This document shows positions 40,865 to 49,130 of a DNA stretch of 64,000 bases, one piece after another. Position numbers and translations under genes: made by a program. The notes beneath the pieces are model-generated. The model was given only the letters and a program-made list of their open reading frames with translations, made no database searches and was not told where the DNA came from. The number at the start of each line of letters is the position of its first letter. Positions within the stretch are counted from its first letter, which is position 1. Source of the DNA: MFZZ01 sp964582715 (GTDB taxonomy: Bacteria; Patescibacteriota; Microgenomatia; UBA1406; GWC2-37-13); assembly GCA_964582715.1 (NCBI GenBank), contig CAZOSM010000003.1, positions 62,001-126,000 of the forward strand, in the 5' to 3' direction.

Positions 40865-41377
40865 ATGAAACATACTACATTTGCTCTTTTTGCAGATAGC
40901 AAAAAGGCAGGAGATGCAGTTAGTGAATTAAAACAGATGGGATACACTCAAGATATCTCACTTGTGGCACAGCGTGAAAATGAGGACGAACCGGATGTCC
41001 ATCAGATAAAGGAAGAAACGGGTGATGGCATAGGAGTCGGGGCAGTAGTCGGTGGCACGATGGGAGTACTTGCCGGAATTATTGCTGGTCTTTCGGCTGT
41101 TGTCATACCGGGCGTTGGTCCTCTCATTATTGGTGGACCTCTTGCTGCGACTTGGGGACTTACGGGTGGTGCACTTGGTGCCTTAACAGGTGGACTTGTA
41201 GGAGGTTTAGTTGATGCTGGTATCTCAGAAGAGACAGCGAAAATGTATCAAGATCGTATTGGCCGTGGAGAAGTATTAGTCGCTGTATCTTCTGAACATG
41301 ATAAAGAGCCTGATGTGCAGGCAATACTGAATAAATATGGAGCAGATAGTACTGCTCTGGTACATGTAGGTGAATAA
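40865..41377 (+). CDS. stress-protein-like small membrane-interacting protein (YflT/GSP17M-like N-terminus)
   Basis: A 170-residue protein. Residues 1-40 (TTFALFADSKKAGDAVSELKQMGYT) match the start of general-stress YflT/17M-type domains. The middle is Gly/Ala-rich and hydrophobic (GVGAVVGGTMGVLAGIIAGL, then ALGALTGGLVGGLVDAGI), like glycine-zipper proteins. The end returns to the alpha/beta domain (GEVLVAVSSEHD). A desiccation or heat-stress role is known for relatives but only inferred here. TATATT (40853-40858) ends 6 nt before the ATG. Confidence 0.75.
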   Translation: MKHTTFALFADSKKAGDAVSELKQMGYTQDISLVAQRENEDEPDVHQIKEETGDGIGVGAVVGGTMGVLAGIIAGLSAVVIPGVGPLIIGGPLAATWGLTGGALGALTGGLVGGLVDAGISEETAKMYQDRIGRGEVLVAVSSEHDKEPDVQAILNKYGADSTALVHVGE

Positions 41378-41398
41378 GCCTTTGGTACAATATATAGC

Positions 41399-42034
41399 AT
41401 GAAGAAAGCTTATATCTTTATTCATGGAAATTTATCGACCGTTCCCTCTATTAAAGAACACATCCAACAACAGGATATTATTATATGTGCCGATGGAGCA
41501 GCAGAATTTGCTTTAAAACAAGGAATTAATCCGCATATTATCATTGGTGATCTGGATTCAATTACTTCGGAAGTGAAGAGCTATTTTCAGCAGACAGATA
41601 CAGAATGGAAGCAGTTCCCCAAAGAAAAAGACTTCACTGATGCTGAGCTTGCTATTCGGTACGCTTTGGATCAAAAAGTTGACGAGCTTATTATTCTGGG
41701 TTTGTTGGGAGACAGAATAGATCATATGCTTTCTAACATTTTTCATATTGCAGAAGTGACCAAAGAAGTTCCTTGCAAAATGATTGAAGGAAATACACAA
41801 ATGTACATTGTCAGAAACAATATAAAACTTCATGGAAAAAAAGGTGATGAGATATCTCTTATCCCGTTAAAAGGCAACTGTGGGCGAATTTCGACGCATG
41901 GTTTATATTATCCGTTACAACAGGAAAATCTGCCATTTGGAAGTACACGTGGAATTAGTAACGTATTTATGGATCGCGAAGTGGAGGTGAAAGTTACAGA
42001 TGGTACGTTGCTTGTAGTGCACCGTAGAATTTAG
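41399..42034 (+). CDS. thiN: thiamine pyrophosphokinase
   Basis: A 211-residue enzyme that transfers pyrophosphate from ATP to thiamine, giving thiamine diphosphate. Family motifs: IIICADGAAEFALKQGI, HIIIGDLDSI, FPKEKDFTDAELAI and LGLLGDRIDHMLSNI; the C-terminal beta domain contains ISLIPLKGNCGRISTHGLYYPL. Complete and of normal length. It implies salvage of thiamine rather than de novo synthesis. TACAAT (41386-41391) ends 7 nt before the ATG. It converges with the aminotransferase gene with a 4-bp overlap. Confidence 0.92.
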   Translation: MKKAYIFIHGNLSTVPSIKEHIQQQDIIICADGAAEFALKQGINPHIIIGDLDSITSEVKSYFQQTDTEWKQFPKEKDFTDAELAIRYALDQKVDELIILGLLGDRIDHMLSNIFHIAEVTKEVPCKMIEGNTQMYIVRNNIKLHGKKGDEISLIPLKGNCGRISTHGLYYPLQQENLPFGSTRGISNVFMDREVEVKVTDGTLLVVHRRI

Positions 42035-43221
42035 TCAGAATATCTTTTGAGTGCATCTGCCAAAAGCTCAAGTGATCTTTTTAATTTTTCTTTTTGCAAA
42101 ACATAGGCAATCCGAACTTTATGTCTCCCTTTTTCGGGAGTAGCATAAAATCCGTTACCAGGTGCAAGCATAACAGTTTCGTTATTGTTTCTGTATGTCT
42201 CTAAAAGCCATATACAAAATTGTTCACTGTTTTTAACAGGGAGCCCTGCCATAATATAAAATGCTCCTTCTGGCTTGGCAACTGTGATACCAGGAATGGC
42301 CTTCAACCCCTCATACATAAGATCACGTCTTTCTTTATATTCTTGTTGTACACGAGAGATATAATCTGCTGGGACTTTGGTTAGTTGAGCACCTATATGC
42401 TGGTCAATGATCCCGCCAGAAAGGCGACTCATTGCGATTCTCATAGCTGAGGTTAGAAGTTCACGGTTCATACTGATAAACACGCCCAGTCTGCTTCCAC
42501 AGAGGTTATACCGTTTGGAGAGGCTATCAACCACAACGCCAAGCTCTGGCATTTTTTTTAGATATGAAAGAAGAGATGTATGAGGACGGTCTACAAAAAG
42601 ATACTCTCTATACACTTCATCTGAAATAAGGAATAGATTATGCTCTTTTGCTATCTTTACAAGCATCTCTATCTCATCTTTAGAGTAAACAGTGCCAGTT
42701 GGGTTACACGGATTGGAAAACAGAATCGCTTTTGTTTTGCTTGTTATAGCTCGCTCAATAACTTGTTTGGAAGGTAGATGAAAGCCCATCCCGACTGTTG
42801 TTTCAACTGGGTTGAGCTTAATATTTACTAGCTTAGCAGATGTGGCATAACTACTATAGAAAGGTTCAAATACTAAGACTTCATCACCAGGATTGCAGGT
42901 AGAAAAGAGTGCCATATAAATTGCTTCTGATGAACCAATCGTACCAATAAGCTGTTCTGGTTTAAGATAAGAGAAACCGAGTTGTGAATAATACCCAAGT
43001 AGAGCATTAATATACTCTTTGGTGCCACCCGACGGTGCGTATGAAATAGGATTTTGAGTCCACCGTTGTAAAGCATCTATCATCACAGAAGGTGATGGCA
43101 GATCTGGTTCACCAATATTGAGATGATATATCTGTACACCTCGTTCTTTTGCTTTATATGCTAATGGTAACAGTTTTCGTACGGAGGAAACGGGGAGTTG
43201 AGATGCACGATGAGAGATCAT
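42031..43221 (-). CDS. class I/II PLP-dependent aminotransferase (aspartate aminotransferase-like)
   Basis: A 396-residue fold-type I aminotransferase. Visible: LNIGEPDLPSP, APSGGTKEY, the NPCNPTGTVYS motif, ISDEVYREYLF, and the PLP-lysine motif DSLSKRYNLCGSRLG. It most resembles the AspC/AAT Ib group, which would interconvert aspartate and oxaloacetate and so connect with the PEP carboxylase next door; the substrate is not certain. TAAAAT (43233-43228) ends 6 nt before ATG 43221. Divergent from ppcA with a 116-bp space. Confidence 0.88.
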   Translation of the reverse strand: MISHRASQLPVSSVRKLLPLAYKAKERGVQIYHLNIGEPDLPSPSVMIDALQRWTQNPISYAPSGGTKEYINALLGYYSQLGFSYLKPEQLIGTIGSSEAIYMALFSTCNPGDEVLVFEPFYSSYATSAKLVNIKLNPVETTVGMGFHLPSKQVIERAITSKTKAILFSNPCNPTGTVYSKDEIEMLVKIAKEHNLFLISDEVYREYLFVDRPHTSLLSYLKKMPELGVVVDSLSKRYNLCGSRLGVFISMNRELLTSAMRIAMSRLSGGIIDQHIGAQLTKVPADYISRVQQEYKERRDLMYEGLKAIPGITVAKPEGAFYIMAGLPVKNSEQFCIWLLETYRNNNETVMLAPGNGFYATPEKGRHKVRIAYVLQKEKLKRSLELLADALKRYSD

Positions 43222-43337
43222 ATCTATATTTTAACATAATAATGAGTGTTTGGTTAAAAAAAGCATAAGTATCAGTACAATAATAGCTATATTTTAAATA
43301 ATCCTCTTGCATTTGTAAAAAAAGAGTATAATTTGGT

Positions 43338-44849
43338 ATGGCTGCTTTTAGAAAAATACCAGCTACCATGGTAACTCAACATCCTGATCATGCTAATAAG
43401 CCATATTGGCATGATTCTCCCTTCATAAGTACCCAGCACGAGCCCTATGAACTATATCTTTCCTTTAGTGAACTGGGTGCCACAGAGTATAAATGGGATT
43501 GGGAAGGAAAGTTAGTAGATGAAGCAGTGGTAGAGCGAGTACTGGGCCAGTATTATGACTATTTTAAAGAACGTCCACTGGGTAAAGAAAAGTTTCTTAC
43601 TTTTAGACTACCTAACCCTAAAGTAGAGACAGAGTTTCGGCTTGGTAGAGCATTTATGGGAATCCTTGCAGCTTCTAGCTTAGCAAATCAAGTAGGGCTT
43701 GGAACGAATCCTTTATTTGAAGTTATTCTCCCGATGACGGAAACGGCAAAGGAGATGATAGATATTCAGGAGGCCTTCCGTGAGGTGTCAGCATTGAAGC
43801 ACCCGCTCCTAAAGTATAAAACTGAAGATATAAAGCACATAGAACTGATTCCACTTTTTGAAGATGTAGATACTATTGCAAACTCCGACAACATTTTACT
43901 TCAATATATAGAAGCCCATGAAATGAAATTTAAGACAAAACCTACATATATGAGGCCTTATGTAGCCCGATCTGACCCTGCCCTCAATGCTGGAATTGTG
44001 CCTACTGTACTTGCTATTAAGATCGCTTTATCCAGATATAAAAAACTTTCAGAGAGGTTAGAAATACCTTTATATCCAATAATTGGAGCTGCAGCACTTC
44101 CTTTTCGAGGTGGAGTTAACCCACTCCGCATAGATAAATTTATTAATGAGTATAAAGGAATTAGAACTACTACCATCCAAAGTGCCTTTCGTTACGACTT
44201 CCCGAAAGATAGGGTTGTTGAGGCTTTGCAAAAGCTAGAATCAGAATTGCAGAAAAATGAATCAGAAATAATCCCAAGTGCAGAAGAGACAGAACTATTT
44301 GAAATAATGCAGATATTTTCTCGGTATTATAAACCAACGATTGAAAAGATAGCGCCTCTTATCAACGAAATAGCTAGTTATATGCCAAAACGACGTGAGA
44401 GAGTTCAGCATGTAGGACTCTTTGGATACTCACGTGGTATAGGTTCTGTAAAACTGCCACGAGCAATTAGCTTCACTGGGTCTCTTTATTCAATTGGAAT
44501 CCCTCCAGAGTTAATTGGTACCGGACGAGGGTTAAAACGTATAATTGAGCAAAATAAGATAGAGCTACTGGAAAGGTATTATAAAAATATACGTTCAGAT
44601 TTATTGTTCGCTCGTAAATTCCTTAATATAGGTCTTTTAGAAGAAATGTCAAAGACATTTTCTGGGGTGAGTGAGGTCCTTGAAGATGTTTCCTATATAG
44701 ATAAGTATCTTCAGTATGATGAATTTACAGAAGAGAGGTTTATCAATCATCAAAAACTGACAAAAGAAATATATATGAGAATTCAAGAGAGAAAAGGAGT
44801 ATCAGAACTTATTCAAGAGGCAGGTATTCTTCGAAACAGTTTGGGGTAG
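43338..44849 (+). CDS. ppcA: phosphoenolpyruvate carboxylase, archaeal type
   Basis: A 503-residue enzyme, the length of archaeal-type PEPC (about half of the classical bacterial enzyme). The N-terminal signature is IPATMVTQHPDHANKPYW; further motifs are FRLPNPKVETEFRLGRAF, EVILPMTETAKEM, GRSDPALNAG-like VARSDPALNAG, PIIGAAALPFRGGVNP and LPRAISFTGSLYSIGIPPE. It makes oxaloacetate from PEP and bicarbonate. TATAAT (43327-43332) ends 5 nt before the ATG. With enolase and phosphoglycerate mutase in the same window it connects lower glycolysis to oxaloacetate. Confidence 0.95.
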   Translation: MAAFRKIPATMVTQHPDHANKPYWHDSPFISTQHEPYELYLSFSELGATEYKWDWEGKLVDEAVVERVLGQYYDYFKERPLGKEKFLTFRLPNPKVETEFRLGRAFMGILAASSLANQVGLGTNPLFEVILPMTETAKEMIDIQEAFREVSALKHPLLKYKTEDIKHIELIPLFEDVDTIANSDNILLQYIEAHEMKFKTKPTYMRPYVARSDPALNAGIVPTVLAIKIALSRYKKLSERLEIPLYPIIGAAALPFRGGVNPLRIDKFINEYKGIRTTTIQSAFRYDFPKDRVVEALQKLESELQKNESEIIPSAEETELFEIMQIFSRYYKPTIEKIAPLINEIASYMPKRRERVQHVGLFGYSRGIGSVKLPRAISFTGSLYSIGIPPELIGTGRGLKRIIEQNKIELLERYYKNIRSDLLFARKFLNIGLLEEMSKTFSGVSEVLEDVSYIDKYLQYDEFTEERFINHQKLTKEIYMRIQERKGVSELIQEAGILRNSLG

Positions 44850-44915
44850 TTTTCTTACAGTATATATATTTTCTTCTTAATGGATTTTCAAACCTGTTAC
44901 GTAGTATAGAGACAT

Positions 44916-45482
44916 ATGAAAAATTTCGCTTATCGTATCTTGAATAATCCTGTTAGTGTGTTTTTCTTTCTATTTATAGCCTTTCTCTTGGCCACAGTAC
45001 CTGCACGTGCGGGAGGAGTACCTGAAAATTTGCAAGGACAAGGAGGAGCCCCATTTGTTAATGATTCCTTAGTGCAAGGAGAAGATAGTTTTCGACAAAG
45101 CGGGCAAGAACCTGTGGTTACAGTTGAAGATATTTCCAGCTCTAATGGGATTGCCCTTTCTGTCTCTGATAATACAATTTCGGTACAAACCCTTCGTGGA
45201 GAAAGAAACTTTACATTATCAGAAAATGCAATTTTAAAGCAGGATGGACGAATTCTCTCAATAGATAATCTGAAAAGAGGCGATATGGTCAGAATGAATG
45301 TGGATTCACAGGGTACTGTTATGAATGTTACCAAAATGCCTGGACTGTTTGCAAACATTGGTGGAGTTTTGTTGGCAGTCGGTTTTGCGGGAGTAGTAGG
45401 ACTTGTTACTATACAAGCATATTCCCGATGGCATCACATAATGCCTCGTCATACAACAACGAAACGTTACGTACTCCATTAA
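44916..45482 (+). CDS. exported/membrane protein with DUF5666-like beta domain
   Basis: A 188-residue protein. Signal peptide at about 1-32 (VFFFLFIAFLLATVPARA, cleavage near ARAGG), polar region, then a small beta domain about 70-140 (ISVQTLRGERNFTLSENAILKQDGRILSIDNLKRGDMVRMNVDSQG), which resembles OB-like DUF5666 domains. A C-terminal membrane helix spans about 145-168 (IGGVLLAVGFAGVVGLVTIQ), followed by a basic His-rich tail. TATAGA (44905-44910) ends 5 nt before the ATG. Function unknown. Confidence 0.65.
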   Translation: MKNFAYRILNNPVSVFFFLFIAFLLATVPARAGGVPENLQGQGGAPFVNDSLVQGEDSFRQSGQEPVVTVEDISSSNGIALSVSDNTISVQTLRGERNFTLSENAILKQDGRILSIDNLKRGDMVRMNVDSQGTVMNVTKMPGLFANIGGVLLAVGFAGVVGLVTIQAYSRWHHIMPRHTTTKRYVLH

Positions 45483-45488
45483 ATTACT

Positions 45489-45517
45489 TTGGCTTTTTGT
45501 GCATGAGCCTTTATAAT
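45489..45517 (+). promoter_or_regulatory. promoter of dcd
   Basis: TTGGCT (45489-45494), 17 bp, TATAAT (45512-45517), then 7 nt to ATG 45525. No Shine-Dalgarno. Confidence 0.68.
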
Positions 45518-45524
45518 AATATCC

Positions 45525-46082
45525 ATGTCAATTAAGTCTGATAGGTGGATTAAAGAACAGGTCAAAAAGCATAAGATGATTGAACCATTCGAGGCAGATA
45601 CAGTTAAGAATGGTAAAGTTTCGTATGGCTTATCTTCTTATGGTTATGACTTACGAGTTGCTGATGAATTTAAAGTATTTACTAATGTTCACTCAGCCGT
45701 GGTAGATCCAAAGAAGTTTGATGAGAGGTCTTTTGTAGATATAAAAGGGAAAGGACATATTTTGATTCCTCCCAACTCATTTGCCCTCACCAGAAGTGTT
45801 GAATATCTCCGCATTCCTAAGAATGTGCTTGGGCTTTGTATAGGGAAGTCTACATATGCTCGTTGTGGGATCATTGTAAATGTAACACCTCTTCAGCCAG
45901 AGTGGGAAGGGTATCTTATTATTGAAATATCTAATACTACTCCGCTGCCAGCTAAGATCTATGCAAATGAAGGAATTGCAGAAATTCTGTTTTTTGAATC
46001 TGATGAAGAGCCGGAGAAGACATATAAGGACTTATCAGGGATGTATTCACATCAGAAGAGTATAGTGTTACCGAAAGTGTAA
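45525..46082 (+). CDS. dcd: dCTP deaminase
   Basis: A 185-residue enzyme that deaminates dCTP to dUTP on the way to dTMP. Motifs: GLSSYGYDLRVADEF, ILIPPNSFALTRSVEYLRIP, GKSTYARCGIIVNVTPLQPEWEGYL (with the catalytic Glu) and ISNTTPLPAKIYANEGIAEILFF. Length fits the mono-functional enzyme; some relatives are bifunctional deaminase/dUTPase and cannot be excluded. A leaderless promoter precedes it. The 90-bp space after it (46083-46172) is unusually C-rich and holds nothing recognised apart from the next gene's -10. Confidence 0.93.
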   Translation: MSIKSDRWIKEQVKKHKMIEPFEADTVKNGKVSYGLSSYGYDLRVADEFKVFTNVHSAVVDPKKFDERSFVDIKGKGHILIPPNSFALTRSVEYLRIPKNVLGLCIGKSTYARCGIIVNVTPLQPEWEGYLIIEISNTTPLPAKIYANEGIAEILFFESDEEPEKTYKDLSGMYSHQKSIVLPKV

Positions 46083-46172
46083 AGGTAACCATACAGTCTC
46101 GTTCCAGATTCTGCCCAAGCAACTGCCCCACACCACCTGCCTTGCTCTTTTGCTATATAGTAAAATACGTAT

Positions 46173-47852
46173 ATGAGATATATTGTCTTGATTCTATGCT
46201 TGCTATTTCTTCCCATAAATGTTTTAGCCCAGGAAGGTAATCCCAACAATAAATTCGGTATTCACTTAGCTCAACCTCATGATGAAGATCTTGATCGGGC
46301 AGATGAGCTGGTTAACTCCAGTGGTGGTGAGTGGGGATATATTACTTTGGTGATTCAGGAAAACGATCGAGATGTTAATAAGTGGCAGGGAATAATGGAT
46401 AAGCTCCGAGAACGTAAACTTATTCCCATCATTCGTTTAGCTACACAACCCGAAAATAGCAACTGGAGACGTCCCAGCAAGGAAGAAGCTAAAGATTGGG
46501 TATCTTTTTTAAACAAACTCAACTGGGTCGTTGAGAATCGTTACATTATTTTGTTCAATGAGCCAAACCATGCCACTGAATGGGGAGGAGAGGTGGATTC
46601 TGTTTCTTTTGCCCAGGTGAATGAAAGTTTTGCAAAAGCTTTAAAAGAGTCGGAAGGAGACTACATAGTGATGATGGGGGGGCTTGATCTTGCTGCGCCA
46701 TCAAGTAGACCAAACTATGAAGATGCAGGTATTTTTTTTGAAGAGGTGATCAATGAGATAGGAGTTGAGGACTTTAATATGTATTTTGATGCTTTGGCTT
46801 CTCATTCATATCCAAACCCTGGGTTTGTCGGTTCACCTTTCGATACCGGGAGAAGGTCTGTTCGTGGATACGGATGGGAGTTGGAGCTCTTGCGTTCACT
46901 TGGTGTGAAGGAGTTACCTGTATTTATTACAGAAACAGGGTGGAATGGTTCAGCGCTTTCTAGAGAGGCGGTAGCTGAGAATTTTCGCATCGCTTTCAAT
47001 AATGTGTGGCTTCCAGACGAAAGAGTAAAAGCAGTAACTCCTTTTATCCTCAATTATCAGACTGAACCATTCTTACAATTTTCCTGGATTAAGCCGCAGA
47101 ATGTAGGTGTATATCCAGAGTTTGAACTTGTGAAAAGCTTACCTAAAGACAAGGGCGAGCCTGAGATACAACAGAAAGGGAGATTTGTTTTAGATCTACC
47201 AAACGAGATTGTGGAAAGTTCGACTTATCACTTTCAAATAGAGCTGCATAATGAAGGTCAGGCTATCTGGAGCCAAGAAGAGTATTCTCTGAAGATAGAA
47301 GGTATACCGCAAACACGGTATCTCATTTCCTCAATGGGGCAGGTAAAACCATTTGATGAACGGCTTATTGATGTATATATCACCACATTAAGTGAGTTGG
47401 GAGAAACAGAGACACAGTTTATTCTGTATAAAGGTGAAGAAGAGATCCTACGAAGTGGTCCATGGAAATTTATGGTAGTGCCACTACCATCTTTAGATTT
47501 TACTGTCTCATTATTTCCAAAGATTCCTCAAAACTTTACAGGTGTAGAACTTCAGTTCTTTGATGAATACGAACAGCTCGTATTTAAGGTGAAGAATGTA
47601 GACATACAAAATGGGAAAGGACATATCGAGAAGGTAGAGAACATTGCTTTAGGGAGAAGATACAGAGTAGTGATTTTAAAAGATGGTTACCTGCCTCGTC
47701 AGACATATGTTGAGTTTGAAGAAGATAATAATCATATTAAATTTGAGCGTATGCTCCCATTTGATGCTACAGGAGACGGAGCCTTTAGATTTGATGATAT
47801 TGGAAGGCTTTTTTCGAGCTCAGATCATTTAAAACGTTTCCTTCCTTTTTAA
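46173..47852 (+). CDS. secreted glycoside-hydrolase-like protein with C-terminal dockerin-like loop
   Basis: A 559-residue secreted protein. Signal peptide at 1-19 (YIVLILCLLFLPINVLAQ). TIM-barrel glycosidase-like domain about 25-300: the acid/base motif IILFNEPNH (Glu near 130) and the nucleophile motif VFITETGWNG (Glu near 252) match clan GH-A. Two beta domains follow (about 330-430 and 440-515). The C-terminus DATGDGAFRFDDIGRLF (about 530-546) has D-x-T-x-D-G-x5-D spacing, like a single dockerin/EF-hand loop. TAAAAT (46161-46166) ends 6 nt before the ATG. The substrate is unknown; polysaccharide of a host or of the matrix is a guess. Confidence 0.8.
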   Translation: MRYIVLILCLLFLPINVLAQEGNPNNKFGIHLAQPHDEDLDRADELVNSSGGEWGYITLVIQENDRDVNKWQGIMDKLRERKLIPIIRLATQPENSNWRRPSKEEAKDWVSFLNKLNWVVENRYIILFNEPNHATEWGGEVDSVSFAQVNESFAKALKESEGDYIVMMGGLDLAAPSSRPNYEDAGIFFEEVINEIGVEDFNMYFDALASHSYPNPGFVGSPFDTGRRSVRGYGWELELLRSLGVKELPVFITETGWNGSALSREAVAENFRIAFNNVWLPDERVKAVTPFILNYQTEPFLQFSWIKPQNVGVYPEFELVKSLPKDKGEPEIQQKGRFVLDLPNEIVESSTYHFQIELHNEGQAIWSQEEYSLKIEGIPQTRYLISSMGQVKPFDERLIDVYITTLSELGETETQFILYKGEEEILRSGPWKFMVVPLPSLDFTVSLFPKIPQNFTGVELQFFDEYEQLVFKVKNVDIQNGKGHIEKVENIALGRRYRVVILKDGYLPRQTYVEFEEDNNHIKFERMLPFDATGDGAFRFDDIGRLFSSSDHLKRFLPF

Positions 47853-47913
47853 GAAAATCAGTACTCTTTGACCGGTTTTTGTGGTATGATACGACTACCT
47901 AGTTAGCTTATAT

Positions 47914-49125
47914 ATGGCACGAGTTAAACTTACAGAACACCAGGCTAAATCTCTCTTATTCAAAGAACTCAAACTTCCTTACAGTGGTATTCATGTTACA
48001 TCATCTGACACCTCAAAACTGAAGTCTCTAAAAAAGAATATAAAGTATGTAGTTAAGGTCGATCAGGGAATCAAGAAGCGGATGAAGAAAGGTCTTGTTA
48101 TGTTGAATGTCGTAAAAGAGGATATTCCTTCAGCAATAGAGAAATTAAGTAAAAAAGGATATGATCGCTTTATCATTGAAGAGATGGTTCCACATACAGA
48201 AGACCAAGAGTACTATATAGCATTGGAACGAACCCGGGGAGGTATAGTGTTTTCATACTCCCGAAAAGGTGGGATTGAGGTTGAAGAACATGCAGAGGAG
48301 ATCAAAACAGCAGTCTTGCCATTGGGTTACCTTGATAGTGTAAAAGATGAAAAGCACTATATGACAGTCATGGGTAACGTTTCAGACGAATTGGGTGTTA
48401 ATGTAAAAGTTATAGATGGAATTCGGGAATTCTTCGAGAAATATTTTGTTTCATTTTTGGAGATAAATCCATTAGTTATTATGAAAGATCACATATCCAT
48501 ATTGGACTTAGCTGTAGAAGTAGATAGCACAGCACAATTTTTTGTAATGAATGTCTGGGCAGAAGAAGACATAGTAGGAGAGCAATACTCGTCTGAAGAG
48601 GAGCAACAAGTTGCAGCTTTGAATAAAAAAAGTCAAGCCGCATTATCCCTTTCACTTTTAAATCCAGATGGTTCGATTTGGGTTCTTCTGAGTGGTGGGG
48701 GAGCGAGCGTAACGATGGCAGATGAGGTTTATAATCTCGGTTTTGGGAGTGAACTAGGGAACTATGGAGAGTATTCTGGCAATCCAAATGCCGAAGAGAC
48801 GTACCTCTATACTAAGGCCGTTTTAGCCCTTATGATGAAGAGTAATAGACGTCGTTTAATGTTAATTGTTGGTGGGGGAGTAGCAAATTTTACCGATATC
48901 CGGATAACCTTCAAAGGCATCATAAAAGCACTTGAAGAAGAGAAAAAAAATCTGAAAAAAAAGCAAATAAAAATTTTTGTACGCCGTGGGGGACCGTTCC
49001 AGGAAAATGGGCTTGCTATGATGGAGGAGTGGACCAAAGCAAATGGCATGTTTGGTGCAGTAGAAGGCCCCACTCTCCCCTTGCATGAGATCATACGGCA
49101 GGCAGTTAAGCAGTTACCGCAATAA
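47914..49125 (+). CDS. aclB: ATP-citrate lyase, ATP-grasp (N-terminal-type, small) subunit
   Basis: A 403-residue subunit corresponding to the N-terminal half of animal ATP-citrate lyase. Strong matches: IIEEMVPHTEDQEYYIAL, FLEINPLVIMKD, ILDLAVEVDSTAQFF, WVLLSGGGASVTMADE, GNYGEYSGNPNAEETY, IVGGGVANFTDIRITFKGII and IFVRRGGPFQENGL. It binds ATP and takes part in citryl-phosphate/citryl-CoA formation. The large subunit follows after 5 nt, so they form one operon. TATGAT (47885-47890) leaves a leader of about 16-17 nt. Naming follows the Chlorobium usage; plant names are reversed. Confidence 0.94.
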   Translation: MARVKLTEHQAKSLLFKELKLPYSGIHVTSSDTSKLKSLKKNIKYVVKVDQGIKKRMKKGLVMLNVVKEDIPSAIEKLSKKGYDRFIIEEMVPHTEDQEYYIALERTRGGIVFSYSRKGGIEVEEHAEEIKTAVLPLGYLDSVKDEKHYMTVMGNVSDELGVNVKVIDGIREFFEKYFVSFLEINPLVIMKDHISILDLAVEVDSTAQFFVMNVWAEEDIVGEQYSSEEEQQVAALNKKSQAALSLSLLNPDGSIWVLLSGGGASVTMADEVYNLGFGSELGNYGEYSGNPNAEETYLYTKAVLALMMKSNRRRLMLIVGGGVANFTDIRITFKGIIKALEEEKKNLKKKQIKIFVRRGGPFQENGLAMMEEWTKANGMFGAVEGPTLPLHEIIRQAVKQLPQ

Positions 49126-49130
49126 ATGTC

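Noticed and set aside
46052..46249. A 65-codon minus-strand frame across the C-rich spacer
   Set aside because: It is antisense to the ends of two well-supported genes and lacks a -10 at the leaderless distance.
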